From contig CALLMA010000129.1 in NCBI GenBank assembly GCA_938008015.1, forward strand, positions 1-36,287: a stretch of 36,287 nt of DNA, given 5' to 3'. Below, piece by piece: positions 24,571-33,981 of this stretch. The notes under the pieces are model-generated. The model saw only the letters and a list, made by a program, of their open reading frames with translations, did not search any database and was not told where the DNA came from. A program made the translations under genes and the position numbers. The stretch is from an uncultured Celeribacter sp. (lineage in GTDB: Bacteria > Pseudomonadota > Alphaproteobacteria > Rhodobacterales > Rhodobacteraceae). Numbering within the stretch: position 1 is the first letter of the stretch; each line of letters begins with the position of its first letter.

Positions 24571-26019
24571 ATGATTGATTTTCGACCAATTGGCTATGTT
24601 CTGGGGATTTTGGTGGGCATCTTGGGTATCACCATGCTGATCCCAATGGGCTTTGATATGGCGTCAGGTTCAGATCATTGGGAAGTCTTCCTATATTCAA
24701 GTGTCATATGCATTCTCATGGGCGGGGCCATGACAATCGCTACTGATGAACGCCATGATGATGGGCTTAGTATTCAACAAATGTTTTTGCTCACAACCGT
24801 TCTTTGGGTGGTTTTGCCGATATTTGCCTCTTTGCCATTCTTATTGGGTGCAACGGATGCGTCATTTGCGGATGCATTTTTTGAAAGCACTTCGGGCCTT
24901 ACAACAACTGGCGCCACTGTTTTCTCGAATTTGCAAGATCTACCAGAGGGGCTTTTACTTTGGAGGTCTATGCTCCAGTGGTTTGGCGGCGTTGGCATTA
25001 TTGTTGTGGCGATGGTATTCTTGCCTGAGCTGCGAATTGGGGGGATGCAAGTTTTCCGTTCGGAAGCCTTTGATACTCACGGGAAGGTTTTGCCACGCGC
25101 AGCTGAGATTTCAGGGGCAATTTCTGTTATCTATATTGGCATAACTTTCATTTGCATGCTCAGCTATGCCGCTGTAGGGATGTCTGGGTTTGAGGCGTTT
25201 AATCATGCTTTGACAACGATGTCGACGGGCGGGTTTTCTACGTCTGATGCCTCTTTTGGCGTGTACCAAGGGGCGCCGGAATATGTTGCAACAATCTTTA
25301 TGGTGCTCGCGAGCTTGCCATTTGTGCGCTACATTCAGCTTCTTGCTGGCACGGCAAAGCCGCTTTGGCGCGATTCACAAATACATGCTTATCTCGTCGT
25401 TATTTTTATCCTGACGGTCGTTTTGACTCTCTTTCAAGTCTTTTTGAATGCAAGCAGCGTTGAAATGTCATTCCGTGAAGCGCTGTTTAATGTGACCTCC
25501 ATTATCTCAGGCACAGGATTTGCTTCCACTGACTACCAACTCTGGGGCAGTTTCCCTGCGGTTTGTTTTTTCTTTGTGGGGCTGATTGGCGGATGTGCGG
25601 GGTCTACCGCTTGTTCTATAAAGATTTTCAGATACCAAATGCTTTTTCTTTCCCTCAAAAACCATATCAAAAGTATTCATAGCCCGCATGGTGTGTTTTC
25701 CTTGCGCTATCAAGGGCGCTCGGTTGAAGATGATGTCATTTCATCGGTTATGGCGTTTTTTACGTTGTTCCTTGTGACATTGGGGGTCATTGCGGTTTTA
25801 CTCTCTGCGACAGGCTTGGATATGGTGACGTCAATTTCGGGGGCTGCGACGGCCGTTGCGAATATTGGGCCAGGACTTGGCGATATCATTGGGCCATCGG
25901 GCAATTTCGGCCCGCTCAATGATACCGCTAAATGGATTTTATCTGCTGGAATGCTGATAGGGCGATTGGAAGTTATGTCCGTATTTGCTCTTTTTACATT
26001 CCGTTTTTGGCAAGTCTAA
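24571..26019 (+). CDS. trkH: TrkH family potassium uptake protein
   Basis: Membrane subunit of a Trk/Ktr-type potassium transporter, 482 residues. The four pore loops of the family are visible: SGLTTTGATVF (about 108-118), TTMSTGGFSTSD (215-226), SIISGTGFASTD (310-321) and TAVANIGPGLGD (427-438). The last, with Asn-Ile-Gly-Pro, is the least conserved loop as usual. The first membrane helices and the GLIGGCAGSTACSIK segment after loop 3 also fit TrkH. No trkA gating subunit is in the window. The start lacks a strong ribosome site. A terminator hairpin lies just beyond the stop. Confidence 0.94.
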   Translation: MIDFRPIGYVLGILVGILGITMLIPMGFDMASGSDHWEVFLYSSVICILMGGAMTIATDERHDDGLSIQQMFLLTTVLWVVLPIFASLPFLLGATDASFADAFFESTSGLTTTGATVFSNLQDLPEGLLLWRSMLQWFGGVGIIVVAMVFLPELRIGGMQVFRSEAFDTHGKVLPRAAEISGAISVIYIGITFICMLSYAAVGMSGFEAFNHALTTMSTGGFSTSDASFGVYQGAPEYVATIFMVLASLPFVRYIQLLAGTAKPLWRDSQIHAYLVVIFILTVVLTLFQVFLNASSVEMSFREALFNVTSIISGTGFASTDYQLWGSFPAVCFFFVGLIGGCAGSTACSIKIFRYQMLFLSLKNHIKSIHSPHGVFSLRYQGRSVEDDVISSVMAFFTLFLVTLGVIAVLLSATGLDMVTSISGAATAVANIGPGLGDIIGPSGNFGPLNDTAKWILSAGMLIGRLEVMSVFALFTFRFWQV

Positions 26020-26040
26020 ACATAGGGTTCATGCATAAAA

Positions 26041-26080
26041 AAGCCCTCATCGCTTGAGCAGTGAGGGCTTTAAAGTTTTT
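26041..26080. terminator. terminator between trkH and livM
   Basis: AAGCCCTCA (26041-26049) and TGAGGGCTT (26062-26070) form a perfect 9-base stem with a 12-base loop, followed by TAAAGTTTTT on the plus strand and preceded by an A-rich run that becomes a T-run on the minus strand. It can therefore serve both converging transcripts. Confidence 0.8.
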
Positions 26081-26094
26081 AATTGTAGCTTGAT

Positions 26095-27423
26095 TTAGCG
26101 CTCTGGAAGTAATCCGCGAGGGTTGAAGCGAAGGACTAACAATAAAATCAATCCCATTGAGAAATGGCGTAGATAGATAACGCGCTTCATAATTTGCGCC
26201 TCTAAATCAGGACCAATGTTGAATATGTCAACGATTTGCTCTGCTGCAAATAAAGACATTGGCTCAACTTGAACCCATAAGAACCAAATCAACATGCCAC
26301 CTAGAACCGCGCCCCAGTTGTTGCCAGATCCTCCAACGATCACCATAACCCAAATCAAAAACGTGAATCTTAAAGGCTGGTAGGACGTTGGTGTGAGCTG
26401 ACCATCGAGTGTTGTCATCATGGCGCCTGCCAATCCGCAAATTGCTGCGCCGAGGACAAAAATTTGCAAGTGCCTTTTGGTCACATCCTTGCCCATCGCC
26501 TCAGATGAGACTTCGTTGTCACGTATGGCGCGCATCATGCGCCCCCATGGTGATTTCAAAGCGAGTTCCATCGCTGTGACGAGGAGGATGATCACCCCCA
26601 AAAAGAGAGCGGCATAGCATAATTTCACGAAGATCGTGGAAGCGGTAATAGGATCGCTTCCAAAGCGCTCAGCGAGGCTTAAAAACCATGGGCTGGTTTG
26701 CAGATCGATTTCATAGGGAACAGGGCGCGGAATCGCGATCACGTTTTTTACACCACGCGCGAGCCAGTCTTCATTTTTCATAACGGCGATGATGATTTCT
26801 GCGATGCCTAAAGTTGCAATGGCGAGATAATCAGATCGTAATCCAAGCGCTGTTTTTGCGACCACCCAAGCCGCACCCGCAGCGAATAAACCGCCTACAG
26901 GCCAAGCCAATAAAATTGGCAAGCCCAAACCACCAAGGTTCCCTGTGACAGAAGGGTTTACCGCCTCAATGGCCGCCACGGCAGGATCAAATATCGCGCG
27001 GTAGATGAAAAAACCGATGAGGATGAAAGCTGTTAGAATGAGGCCTCTGTATTTTGATCCAGACAGGCGCTTCCATAATGCAATGGCGCCAACAATAACA
27101 GCAAGCCCAAAGACAAGCGCGCCAAGAACTTGTAAACCCCCCGCGCCCCAAGCTTCTGGGACAGGCGGCTTTGAAACCAAAACGGCCGCCAAGCCACCAA
27201 GCGCAACAAAGCCTACAACGCCGACATTAAAGAGGCCAGCGTATCCCCATTGCAGATTAACGCCGAGGGCCATAATCGCAGAAATAAGGCCGAAATTGAG
27301 AATGAAAAGCGCGGAGTTCCATGATTCGAAAAAGCCAACCGCAATAATCAGCAATGCCATACAAGCAAAATACTTGGGCGGGCGCATGCGGCTTTGCTCA
27401 TTTTGAGAAACAACATGTGTCAT
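26095..27423 (-). CDS. livM: branched-chain amino acid ABC transporter permease LivM
   Basis: Second permease subunit of the Liv transporter, 442 residues, with about ten hydrophobic segments. Family markers include GYAGLFNVGVVGFVALGGLAA, RSDYLAIATLGIAEIIIAVMKNEDWL (in short blocks), SPWGRMMRAIRDNEVSSEAMGKDV, the ABC-contacting loop, and the C-terminal LRFNPRGLLPER. The mid-part has an extra hydrophobic insertion (GALALWKRL to GFFIYRAIFDP region) compared with short LivM proteins. Its ATG overlaps the livH stop by four bases. It is the last gene of the minus-strand liv operon and ends 15 bases from a terminator. Confidence 0.94.
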   Translation of the reverse strand: MTHVVSQNEQSRMRPPKYFACMALLIIAVGFFESWNSALFILNFGLISAIMALGVNLQWGYAGLFNVGVVGFVALGGLAAVLVSKPPVPEAWGAGGLQVLGALVFGLAVIVGAIALWKRLSGSKYRGLILTAFILIGFFIYRAIFDPAVAAIEAVNPSVTGNLGGLGLPILLAWPVGGLFAAGAAWVVAKTALGLRSDYLAIATLGIAEIIIAVMKNEDWLARGVKNVIAIPRPVPYEIDLQTSPWFLSLAERFGSDPITASTIFVKLCYAALFLGVIILLVTAMELALKSPWGRMMRAIRDNEVSSEAMGKDVTKRHLQIFVLGAAICGLAGAMMTTLDGQLTPTSYQPLRFTFLIWVMVIVGGSGNNWGAVLGGMLIWFLWVQVEPMSLFAAEQIVDIFNIGPDLEAQIMKRVIYLRHFSMGLILLLVLRFNPRGLLPER

Positions 27424-28430
27424 ACTGATTTCCCCTTAAATAATCCGGTTGGTTTAAACAAAAGCACAATGATCAAGATCGCGAAGGATACTGCGAATTT
27501 ATAATCGGTTGAGAGCAATTGAACGAGCCCGTCAGGCTTCCATCCATCTGGCCCTAAATATGTGATGACCTTTTTGAAGGCATAGGTGAATGTGATCTCT
27601 GAGAAAGCGATCACAAAACCGCCTGCAATGGCGCCTAATGGCGAGCCTAGGCCGCCAACAATTGCGGCTGCGAAAATAGGCAAAAGCAACTGCATGTAGA
27701 TGAAAGGCTTGAAGCTTTTATCCAACCCGTAAAGCGTGCCTGCGATGGTGGCAAGGATCGCAACAAGGATCCATGTGATCTTGACCACACGCTCTGGATT
27801 GATCCCCGAGAGAAGCGCTAGATCTTCATTATCTGAATAGGCGCGCATAGATTTTCCCGTTCTTGTCTTATTTAGAAAATAAAACAATGCTGCCACCGTC
27901 ATAATGGCCACAACAAGAGTAATCGCTTGTGTTGTCTTGATGGCAAGGCCTTCGTTCAGACCTGTCGCTTGTTTGAATTCACGTGCTTTAATAATGAAAC
28001 GCGCTCCATCAGCGAAGCGGCGATCATCCGTGCCCACGATCATTCGAATGAATCCATTCATCATGAACATCACACCCATAGATACAATCACCAGCATCAC
28101 AGGCGCCGCTTTCACTTTGCGGTAGAATTTATAGACTACACGGTCTGTCGAAAGCACCAAGGCAATTGTAATCAATGCGCCAAAGGGCAAGGCGAGCAGG
28201 GCCGTCGGGAGTGGCCCAAAAGAAATGCCCCAGCTTTGAAAGAGGGCTGTAATGCCCAAAACAGACATTGTGCCAAATGCCATGGTTTCACCATGAGCAA
28301 AATTAGAGAAGCGCAATATGCCATAAATGAGGGTAACGCCGAGCGCGCCAAGGGCGAGCTGTGCGCCATAAGCTGTTGCTGGAACGATAACGAAATTTGT
28401 AAATGCCACGAGGGCGTTAAGAAGATCCAT
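27420..28430 (-). CDS. livH: branched-chain amino acid ABC transporter permease LivH
   Basis: First permease subunit of the Liv transporter, 336 residues. LALGALGVTLIYGILRFSNFAHGE at the N-terminus, TRTGKSMRAYSDNEDLALLSGINPERV in the cytoplasmic loop that meets the ATPase, and VGGLGSPLGAIAGGFVIAFSE near the C-terminus are all typical LivH blocks (quoted in parts). Eight or so membrane helices are visible. A short linker with DRRFADGARFIIKAREF is a periplasmic insertion. It lies three bases after livF and overlaps livM, consistent with a tightly coupled operon. Confidence 0.95.
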   Translation of the reverse strand: MDLLNALVAFTNFVIVPATAYGAQLALGALGVTLIYGILRFSNFAHGETMAFGTMSVLGITALFQSWGISFGPLPTALLALPFGALITIALVLSTDRVVYKFYRKVKAAPVMLVIVSMGVMFMMNGFIRMIVGTDDRRFADGARFIIKAREFKQATGLNEGLAIKTTQAITLVVAIMTVAALFYFLNKTRTGKSMRAYSDNEDLALLSGINPERVVKITWILVAILATIAGTLYGLDKSFKPFIYMQLLLPIFAAAIVGGLGSPLGAIAGGFVIAFSEITFTYAFKKVITYLGPDGWKPDGLVQLLSTDYKFAVSFAILIIVLLFKPTGLFKGKSV

Positions 28431-28433
28431 CTG

Positions 28434-29141
28434 TTAGCCTCCCAAAAATGTGCGGCGGACTTCAGGATTGGCGAGGAGATTTTCACCTGTATCCGTGTAA
28501 GCATTTGCGCCTTGAACGAGAACATAGCCCTTATCAGCAATTTCTAAGGCTTGGCGTGCATTCTGCTCGACCATTAAGATTGAAATGCCTGTTTTGGCGA
28601 CTTCAATAATGCGATCAAACAGCTCATCCATTACAATCGGAGAAACGCCTGCTGTTGGCTCATCAAGCATTAAAAGCTTTGGTTGAGTCATTAAAGCCCG
28701 CCCAACGGCAACTTGTTGGCGCTGACCGCCTGAAAGTTCGCCCGCATTTTGATTGCGCTTTTCATAGACAGCAGGAAAGAGTTCATAAACTTGCTCAATC
28801 GTTTCTTCGACATTATCGGTGCGAATGAAAGCGCCCATTTCTAAGTTTTCACGAACAGACATCGTTGGAAAAATATTGTTGACCTGCGGGACGAAGCCCA
28901 TCCCAATGCGCACCCGCTCTTGTGGTGTGAGATTGGTGATGTCATTGCCATCAAAGGTGACTGAGCCTTCGCGCACTTCTAGCATGCCAAACACAGCCTT
29001 CATCGCGGTGGATTTTCCAGCGCCATTCGGGCCGACAATGACCGCAATTTCACCCTTTTCTACGCTCAGTGAACATCCGTGTAAGATGTTGGGGCCTTTG
29101 CCATACCCACCGTGCATTTCATGTGCATTGAGGAAGCTCAT
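28434..29141 (-). CDS. livF: branched-chain amino acid ABC transporter ATPase LivF
   Basis: One of two ATPase subunits of the Liv transporter, 235 residues. Walker A is GPNGAGKST at residues 37-45, the Q-loop region has GFVPQVNNIFPTMSVRENL, the signature is LSGGQRQQVAVGRALM, and Walker B is LLMLDEPTAG followed by the switch histidine position replaced by the LivF-typical MVEQNA. The short C-terminus ending RRTFLGG is characteristic of LivF rather than LivG. Its start overlaps the livG stop by four bases. Confidence 0.95.
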   Translation of the reverse strand: MSFLNAHEMHGGYGKGPNILHGCSLSVEKGEIAVIVGPNGAGKSTAMKAVFGMLEVREGSVTFDGNDITNLTPQERVRIGMGFVPQVNNIFPTMSVRENLEMGAFIRTDNVEETIEQVYELFPAVYEKRNQNAGELSGGQRQQVAVGRALMTQPKLLMLDEPTAGVSPIVMDELFDRIIEVAKTGISILMVEQNARQALEIADKGYVLVQGANAYTDTGENLLANPEVRRTFLGG

Positions 29142-29923
29142 GATGCTGTCTCCGATTTTTTGTTTTTCACACCCGTTCCTAGATATGCTTCGATGACTTT
29201 TTCATTCGACATAATTTCATCGGCTGTTCCTGTGGCCATAACAGCGCCTTGCGCCATCACGATGACGGGGTCGCAGAGCTGTTTGATGAAATCCATATCA
29301 TGCTCGATCATGCAAAACGTATAACCGCGCTCTTGGTTGAGGCGCTTGATTGCATCGCCGATTGTATAAAGCAATGTCCGGTTTACACCGGCACCAACTT
29401 CATCGAGGAAAACAATCTTTGCATCCACCATCATCGTGCGCCCAAGCTCAAGAAGCTTTTTTTGGCCGCCAGAAATTTCACCCGCTTTTAAATCCGCGAT
29501 ATGTGAGATTGTTAAAAATTCTAAAACTTCATCGGCTTTGGCACGAAGAGCGCGCTCTTCATTTGCAATGCGCTTGCGGCCAAACCATGTGTTCCAAAGG
29601 GTTTCGCCATGTTGGCCTGCAGGCACCATCATGAGGTTTTCTCGACACGTCATGGAATGAAATTCATGCGCGATTTGGAAGGTGCGCAAGATGCCTTTGT
29701 GGAAAAGATCATGTGGCTTTAGCCCCGTGATATCTTCGCCATCAAATAGAACTTGGCCAGCCGTTGGATTATAAACACCTGCAATGCAGTTAAAGAGCGA
29801 CGTTTTTCCAGCCCCATTCGGACCGATAAGCCCTGTGATCGTTCCCTTTTCAATCGTAAGAGACGCGTTATCAACAGCGCGAAAACCGCCGAAATGCATG
29901 TGAAGATCACGCACTTCGATCAT
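29138..29923 (-). CDS. livG: branched-chain amino acid ABC transporter ATPase LivG
   Basis: Other ATPase subunit of the Liv transporter, 261 residues. Walker A is GPNGAGKTS at residues 34-42. The LivG-type block RTFQIAHEFHSMTCRENLMM follows, then EISGGQKKLLELGRTMM and Walker B IVFLDEVGAGVNRTL, where Val replaces the usual Pro after Asp-Glu. The switch histidine is in MIEHDMDFIKQLCDPVIVMAQG. The C-terminus ends EAYLGTGVKN with a basic tail, as in LivG. The gene lies about 100 bases beyond the livK stop, separated by a strong hairpin, and overlaps livF. Confidence 0.95.
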   Translation of the reverse strand: MIEVRDLHMHFGGFRAVDNASLTIEKGTITGLIGPNGAGKTSLFNCIAGVYNPTAGQVLFDGEDITGLKPHDLFHKGILRTFQIAHEFHSMTCRENLMMVPAGQHGETLWNTWFGRKRIANEERALRAKADEVLEFLTISHIADLKAGEISGGQKKLLELGRTMMVDAKIVFLDEVGAGVNRTLLYTIGDAIKRLNQERGYTFCMIEHDMDFIKQLCDPVIVMAQGAVMATGTADEIMSNEKVIEAYLGTGVKNKKSETAS

Positions 29924-29967
29924 AGTATTACCCCTTTATCTTTAGATCTTTAGATCAGTAGATATGA

Positions 29968-30006
29968 AAACAGCCTAGGATGCATTGGTGGCATCCTAGG
30001 CTGTTT
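29968..30006 (-). terminator. intercistronic hairpin between livK and livG
   Basis: A perfect 16-base stem, AAACAGCCTAGGATGC with GCATCCTAGGCTGTTT, encloses a 7-base loop, 14 bases after the livK stop. On the minus strand only four T follow, so it is likely a partial terminator or 3'-end stabiliser that keeps the binding protein in excess over the membrane subunits. Confidence 0.75.
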
Positions 30007-30020
30007 AATTTATTTAAGTA

Positions 30021-31205
30021 TTAGCGATATTCTACAGTGACTTGTTTGCCGTCGATTGTTTCAATCACACGGTATGAACCAGCCGCTTCACCTGGCTCAA
30101 TGAGTTCGATTGCTGAAGCACCAACAAGATTAACTTCGCCACCAGATGCGAGAATTTCGAGGCCTTTTTTCAATTCGCCCGGATAAATTTCTACGCCCGG
30201 CGCATTGGCAACCTCATAAAACTTGCCTTTGTAATCTGCCGGATCGGAAGAACCAGCAGCTTGCATCGCAAGAACAAGCATTGCAGCGGCGTCATATGAT
30301 TCTGGTGAGAATGGCGCTGTTGCATCAAAGCCATTTGCTTCGCCGATAGGAACATATTGTTCACCACCAGGCGCATCTGTGCCAGGAACTTGACCCATAG
30401 TGCCATCTAGATCAGAGCCGAAAGTTTCTTCTGTCGTGATACCAACCATCGCATCTGGAAGGTGGAATGTATCAAAAGCACCCGTATCAAGGGACGCTTG
30501 AATGATGCCCTTGCCGCCTTGATCTGCATAACCGACAACGACGAGAAGTTCGCCGCCAGCTGAAGCAAGCGCGCCAACTTCTGCAGAATAATCCGCTTTG
30601 CCATCTTCATGCGCTGCATTGATTGTGACATCGCCACCGAGGGATGTGAAATTCGTTGCAAAGGCATCTGATAGGCCTTTTCCATAGTCATTGTTTGTAT
30701 ATGTGACCGCAACGCTGCTATAGCCTTTGTCTTTCAAAAGCTGTGCCATGACGGCACCTTGGCGTGAATCGGATGGTGTGGCACGGAAGAAAAGACCATT
30801 ATCTTCAAGCGCTGTGAGCGCTGGAGATGTTGCTGATGGGGAAACCATCACCATGCCGTTTGGCAAGGCTACGTTTTGCAAAACAGCAGTTGTTGCGCCG
30901 GAACAAAGAGCGCCAATAATACCAGAGACGCCTTCAGATGTGATTAAACGCTCTGCTGAAGCTGTGGCAACAGCGGCATCTGTGCATGTGCTATCTGCTT
31001 CTACAATTTCAATTTTTGTTCCACCAAGAAATGCACCGCTCTCGGATGCTTCTTTCAATGCCGCACGCGCGCCGCCTGCCATTGGCGGTGCGTATGATTC
31101 TGCTGGGCCTGTGAAGCCAAGTAGAATACCAACTTTAATATCTTCGGCCTGAGCTGTGCCTGCCAATAGAGCTGAAGCGGCTGTTGCAATAAGTAGATTT
31201 TTCAT
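30021..31205 (-). CDS. livK: branched-chain amino acid ABC transporter substrate-binding protein
   Basis: Periplasmic type I binding protein, 394 residues, feeding the Liv permease. A signal peptide covers residues 1-20 (MKNLLIATAASALLAGTAQA), and the mature protein begins EDIKVGILLGFTGPAE. Further family blocks are IGALCSGATTAVLQNVA, VMVSPSATSPALT, YTNNDYGKGLSDAF and ESYDAAAMLVLAMQAAG. The open frame extends 40 codons upstream, but GGGAGAA six bases before ATG 31205 and the signal peptide fix the start. Four cysteines occur, among them the pair Cys(73)/Cys(101)-like in EADSTCTDA and GALCSGA that probably forms a disulphide; numbering approximate. The preferred amino acid is not evident. Confidence 0.93.
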   Translation of the reverse strand: MKNLLIATAASALLAGTAQAEDIKVGILLGFTGPAESYAPPMAGGARAALKEASESGAFLGGTKIEIVEADSTCTDAAVATASAERLITSEGVSGIIGALCSGATTAVLQNVALPNGMVMVSPSATSPALTALEDNGLFFRATPSDSRQGAVMAQLLKDKGYSSVAVTYTNNDYGKGLSDAFATNFTSLGGDVTINAAHEDGKADYSAEVGALASAGGELLVVVGYADQGGKGIIQASLDTGAFDTFHLPDAMVGITTEETFGSDLDGTMGQVPGTDAPGGEQYVPIGEANGFDATAPFSPESYDAAAMLVLAMQAAGSSDPADYKGKFYEVANAPGVEIYPGELKKGLEILASGGEVNLVGASAIELIEPGEAAGSYRVIETIDGKQVTVEYR

Positions 31206-31495
31206 ATTTTTCTCCCGTTTAGGATAGTAATCCATAGCGCAAGCTAAGCGGTGGTGTTGAGAAAGTGAAGTAAAAATTGGTACTATTGTCGTAAGATTGC
31301 TGATAATTTTAGCTAAAAAAATCACCTTAAAGTTGAGTTTTTAGTGAGCGAGGGCACGTTATGGTGTTTTTGGCGCCCACCTGTGCGAATTCGCCAAAGC
31401 ACATGTCTAATTATGCTTTTATACTTCGTTGCACGATGATAATAACCGCTTGAAGGGCTAATTTAGCTATAGAATTTTCTTTGGAGCAAGAGATA

Positions 31496-32839
31496 ATGAC
31501 GAATTGGGTGAAAAACACTTGGCGCAACAAACCTAGAATTCAAATGCCTGAATATACGGATGAAGCGAAGTTGAATGCAGTTGAAGCTCAGCTCACTCAT
31601 TATCCGCCACTTGTGTTTGCTGGTGAGACACTGACCCTAAAAGAGCAGCTCGCAAAAGCTTCCCGCGGCGAGGCATTTTTGTTGCAAGGTGGAGATTGTG
31701 CTGAAAGCTTTTCAGAGTTCTCAGCTGATAATCTGCGTGATACTTTCAAAGTTATGTTGCAAATGGCAATGGTGCTCACATATGGCGCGAAAGTGCCTGT
31801 TGTAAAAGTAGGCCGTGTTGCGGGTCAATTCGCAAAACCGCGCTCAGCTGCGACTGAAACAGTCAATGGCGTTGAGCTGCCAAGCTACCGTGGCGATATC
31901 ATTAATGGGTTCGACTTTACATCCGAAGACCGTGTTCCAGATCCAAACCGTATGCTGCAGGCATATACGCAAGCGGCCGCTTCGGTTAATTTGTTGCGCG
32001 CTTTTTCAACAGGCGGATTGGCTGATGTCCATAATGTGCATTCGTGGACATTGGGATATACTGAGCGCGAAGAAGCTCGTAAATACCGTGAAATGGCGCA
32101 GCGCATTCAAGATGCATTAGACTTTGTTTCTGCAACAGGTATTGATGCTACGAATAGCGCAAAGCTTTCTACAGTTGATTTTTTCACATCCCATGAAGCA
32201 CTCTTGCTTGAATATGAAGAAGCACTATGCCGCAAAGATGCGACGACTGGCCTTGAAGTCGCTGGTTCTGGCCACATGCTTTGGATTGGTGATCGCACGC
32301 GTCAAATCGATGGTGCTCACGTTGAATTCGCACGCGGTGTTGCCAACCCGATTGGTTTGAAATGTGGACCAACGACAAGCGAAGAGGATTTGAAAGTTCT
32401 TCTTGAAACGCTCAACCCTGAAAATGAAGCAGGCCGTTTGACATTGATAGCGCGTTTTGGGGCTGGCAAAGTTGGCGATCATCTTCCGCGTTTGATTAAG
32501 ACGGTTGAAGAGCAGGGGGCAAATGTCGTTTGGTCTTGTGATCCGATGCATGGCAATACGGTCAAATCAAACTCAGGTTATAAAACTCGCCCATTTGATT
32601 CTGTTCTCCAAGAAGTGCAGGAATTCTTTGCAATCCACCGCGCTGAAGGCACAGTGGCTGGTGGTGTTCATTTTGAAATGACAGGTAAAGATGTGACGGA
32701 ATGCATCGGTGGTATCCGCGCTGTGACAGATGAGGATCTATCGTCTCGTTACCATACGGCGTGCGACCCTCGCTTGAATGCGTCTCAATCTCTTGAGTTG
32801 GCATTCCTTGTGGCAGAAGAGTTGCAAAAGGGGCGCTGA
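31496..32839 (+). CDS. class II 3-deoxy-7-phosphoheptulonate synthase
   Basis: Plant-type (class II, AroAII) DAHP synthase, which condenses phosphoenolpyruvate and erythrose-4-phosphate to start the shikimate pathway. Diagnostic blocks are [66 protein letters not shown] and [15 protein letters not shown] (each quoted briefly). The 447-residue length fits the shorter bacterial form without the long regulatory N-terminus of the mycobacterial enzyme. ATG 31496 is preferred over an in-frame TTG at 31481, because GGAG within that extension stands nine bases before it. It is monocistronic: a terminator follows and the neighbours on both sides are on the minus strand. Confidence 0.95.
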   Translation: MTNWVKNTWRNKPRIQMPEYTDEAKLNAVEAQLTHYPPLVFAGETLTLKEQLAKASRGEAFLLQGGDCAESFSEFSADNLRDTFKVMLQMAMVLTYGAKVPVVKVGRVAGQFAKPRSAATETVNGVELPSYRGDIINGFDFTSEDRVPDPNRMLQAYTQAAASVNLLRAFSTGGLADVHNVHSWTLGYTEREEARKYREMAQRIQDALDFVSATGIDATNSAKLSTVDFFTSHEALLLEYEEALCRKDATTGLEVAGSGHMLWIGDRTRQIDGAHVEFARGVANPIGLKCGPTTSEEDLKVLLETLNPENEAGRLTLIARFGAGKVGDHLPRLIKTVEEQGANVVWSCDPMHGNTVKSNSGYKTRPFDSVLQEVQEFFAIHRAEGTVAGGVHFEMTGKDVTECIGGIRAVTDEDLSSRYHTACDPRLNASQSLELAFLVAEELQKGR

Positions 32840-32872
32840 TTTAGCGCCGTAACAACATCACATATTTCATCA

Positions 32873-32905
32873 AAAGCGCGGGGGTCTATCCGCGCTTTTT
32901 CTTTT
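32873..32905 (+). terminator. terminator of the DAHP synthase gene
   Basis: AAAGCGCGG (32873-32881) pairs with CCGCGCTTT (32890-32898) around an 8-base loop and is followed by a T-rich run, a standard rho-independent terminator. A smaller stem GGCGCT/AGCGCC overlaps the stop codon at 32832-32848. Confidence 0.9.
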
Positions 32906-32913
32906 AATCGGTA

Positions 32914-33585
32914 TTATTTGATAAGGCGTAGAGAAGGGCCGTTGGGGCGCGAAGCCGGTAACGATCCTGCAGATTGGGGCCTTGTTGCCTTTGCTTGTGT
33001 GCGCGCTCGGTTGGTGCGCGGGGGCTGAGGTGTGGCGACGGGTTTGTGAACCGCGTTTAAAAATTTAAATTTCGGAATGACCGAGAGTTGATCTTCTATC
33101 TCAAGAGACCAATATCCAATAATGCGATCAATGCTACCATCATCTGATCTTAGAGGGCATAATAGCATCTCAGAGGTCCGTGCGGATTGAGAAGCTCCTT
33201 GCTGCACATTCATTGTGATTTGAGAGATTTGGGGCGTTTCGAATATAGATTGAAGTTCACTATTTATGATCCGCCGATCACGATGATCGAAGAAGGTTGA
33301 AAAGGGCATCCCCCGAATTTCAAGCCCAAATGCATCGTAGAAATATTCTCCAGCATAGCGGAAACGCGCAATAGATGATGAGATCCGCTCAAGGATAAAG
33401 ATCCTATCTTTTTCTTCGTTGAGTTCAGAGATTTTAATGTCTGAGCGATAGGGGATATCCCTATCTCTATCTAAAGAAAACCAATAGCGCTCAAGGCTTG
33501 TTATTGAGCTGTTCTCATATTCATGCGCGTCGAGCCGCGCACCTTGACGGAAAATCCGCAAGCTTTCCTCATAGCTTCCCTGCAT
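32914..33585 (-). CDS. PAS domain-containing protein (PAS_5 type)
   Basis: 223-residue cytosolic protein similar to the PAS_5 family common in alphaproteobacteria. The PAS-like core runs from about residue 20 to 165: LERYWFSLDRDRDIPYRSDI, FILERISSSIARFRYAGEY, GMPFSTFFDHRDR and LLCPLRSDDGSIDRIIGYWSLE. No kinase, GGDEF or DNA-binding domain is attached. The last 45 residues are basic, proline- and alanine-rich. The open frame could begin at GTG 33594, but that codon directly abuts the AAGG ribosome site, so ATG 33585, ten bases after it, is preferred. Ligand and role are unknown. Confidence 0.82.
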   Translation of the reverse strand: MQGSYEESLRIFRQGARLDAHEYENSSITSLERYWFSLDRDRDIPYRSDIKISELNEEKDRIFILERISSSIARFRYAGEYFYDAFGLEIRGMPFSTFFDHRDRRIINSELQSIFETPQISQITMNVQQGASQSARTSEMLLCPLRSDDGSIDRIIGYWSLEIEDQLSVIPKFKFLNAVHKPVATPQPPRTNRARTQAKATRPQSAGSLPASRPNGPSLRLIK

Positions 33586-33704
33586 ATCACCCACACCTTA
33601 TAATGCCACACCCTGCAATAATTTTATTGCAAAGCCTTCATATCATAATATTGGCAAAACGCGTGTAAATTTTGGGATGGTGCTTAATTTTGTCTCATTT
33701 TATT

Positions 33705-33754
33705 TTGCTTCAATATTGGAAAATTTGAATTGATTTTATCCAATATTAAAGCAA
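33705..33754 (-). terminator. hairpin after purA-DUF2842
   Basis: Sixteen-base arms, TTGCTTCAATATTGGA and TCCAATATTAAAGCAA on the plus strand, lie six bases beyond the DUF2842 stop. The single mismatch becomes a G-U pair in the minus-strand RNA, so the full stem forms only in that direction. No T-run follows. Confidence 0.5.
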
Positions 33755-33759
33755 TTTTC

Positions 33760-33975
33760 TTACTCTTCAGGATCAGGCTGGCCAATCCCGAGGAATATTT
33801 TCTTACAAGGTAAGATCCAAGCAACGCCGAGAGCGATGTAAATGAACAGTTGAACCAACTCTGAGCTGGGGGCAATCCAGCTCGCGAGCTGTGACGCGAG
33901 GACAATATAGGTCGGTAATCCTACGACTAATATAAGAAGCGCTAATCTGCGGCGTGTTTTATATTTGAGGGCCAT
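33760..33975 (-). CDS. DUF2842 family small membrane protein
   Basis: 71-residue protein with two membrane helices, about residues 10-30 and 38-56, and the conserved C-terminal IFLGIGQPDPEE. MALKYKTRRRLALLILVVGLPTYIV at the N-terminus matches the DUF2842 family (quoted in part). Function unknown. It starts six bases after the purA stop and is almost certainly co-transcribed with it, an arrangement I recall from other Rhodobacterales. Confidence 0.85.
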   Translation of the reverse strand: MALKYKTRRRLALLILVVGLPTYIVLASQLASWIAPSSELVQLFIYIALGVAWILPCKKIFLGIGQPDPEE

Positions 33976-33981
33976 CTTCGA

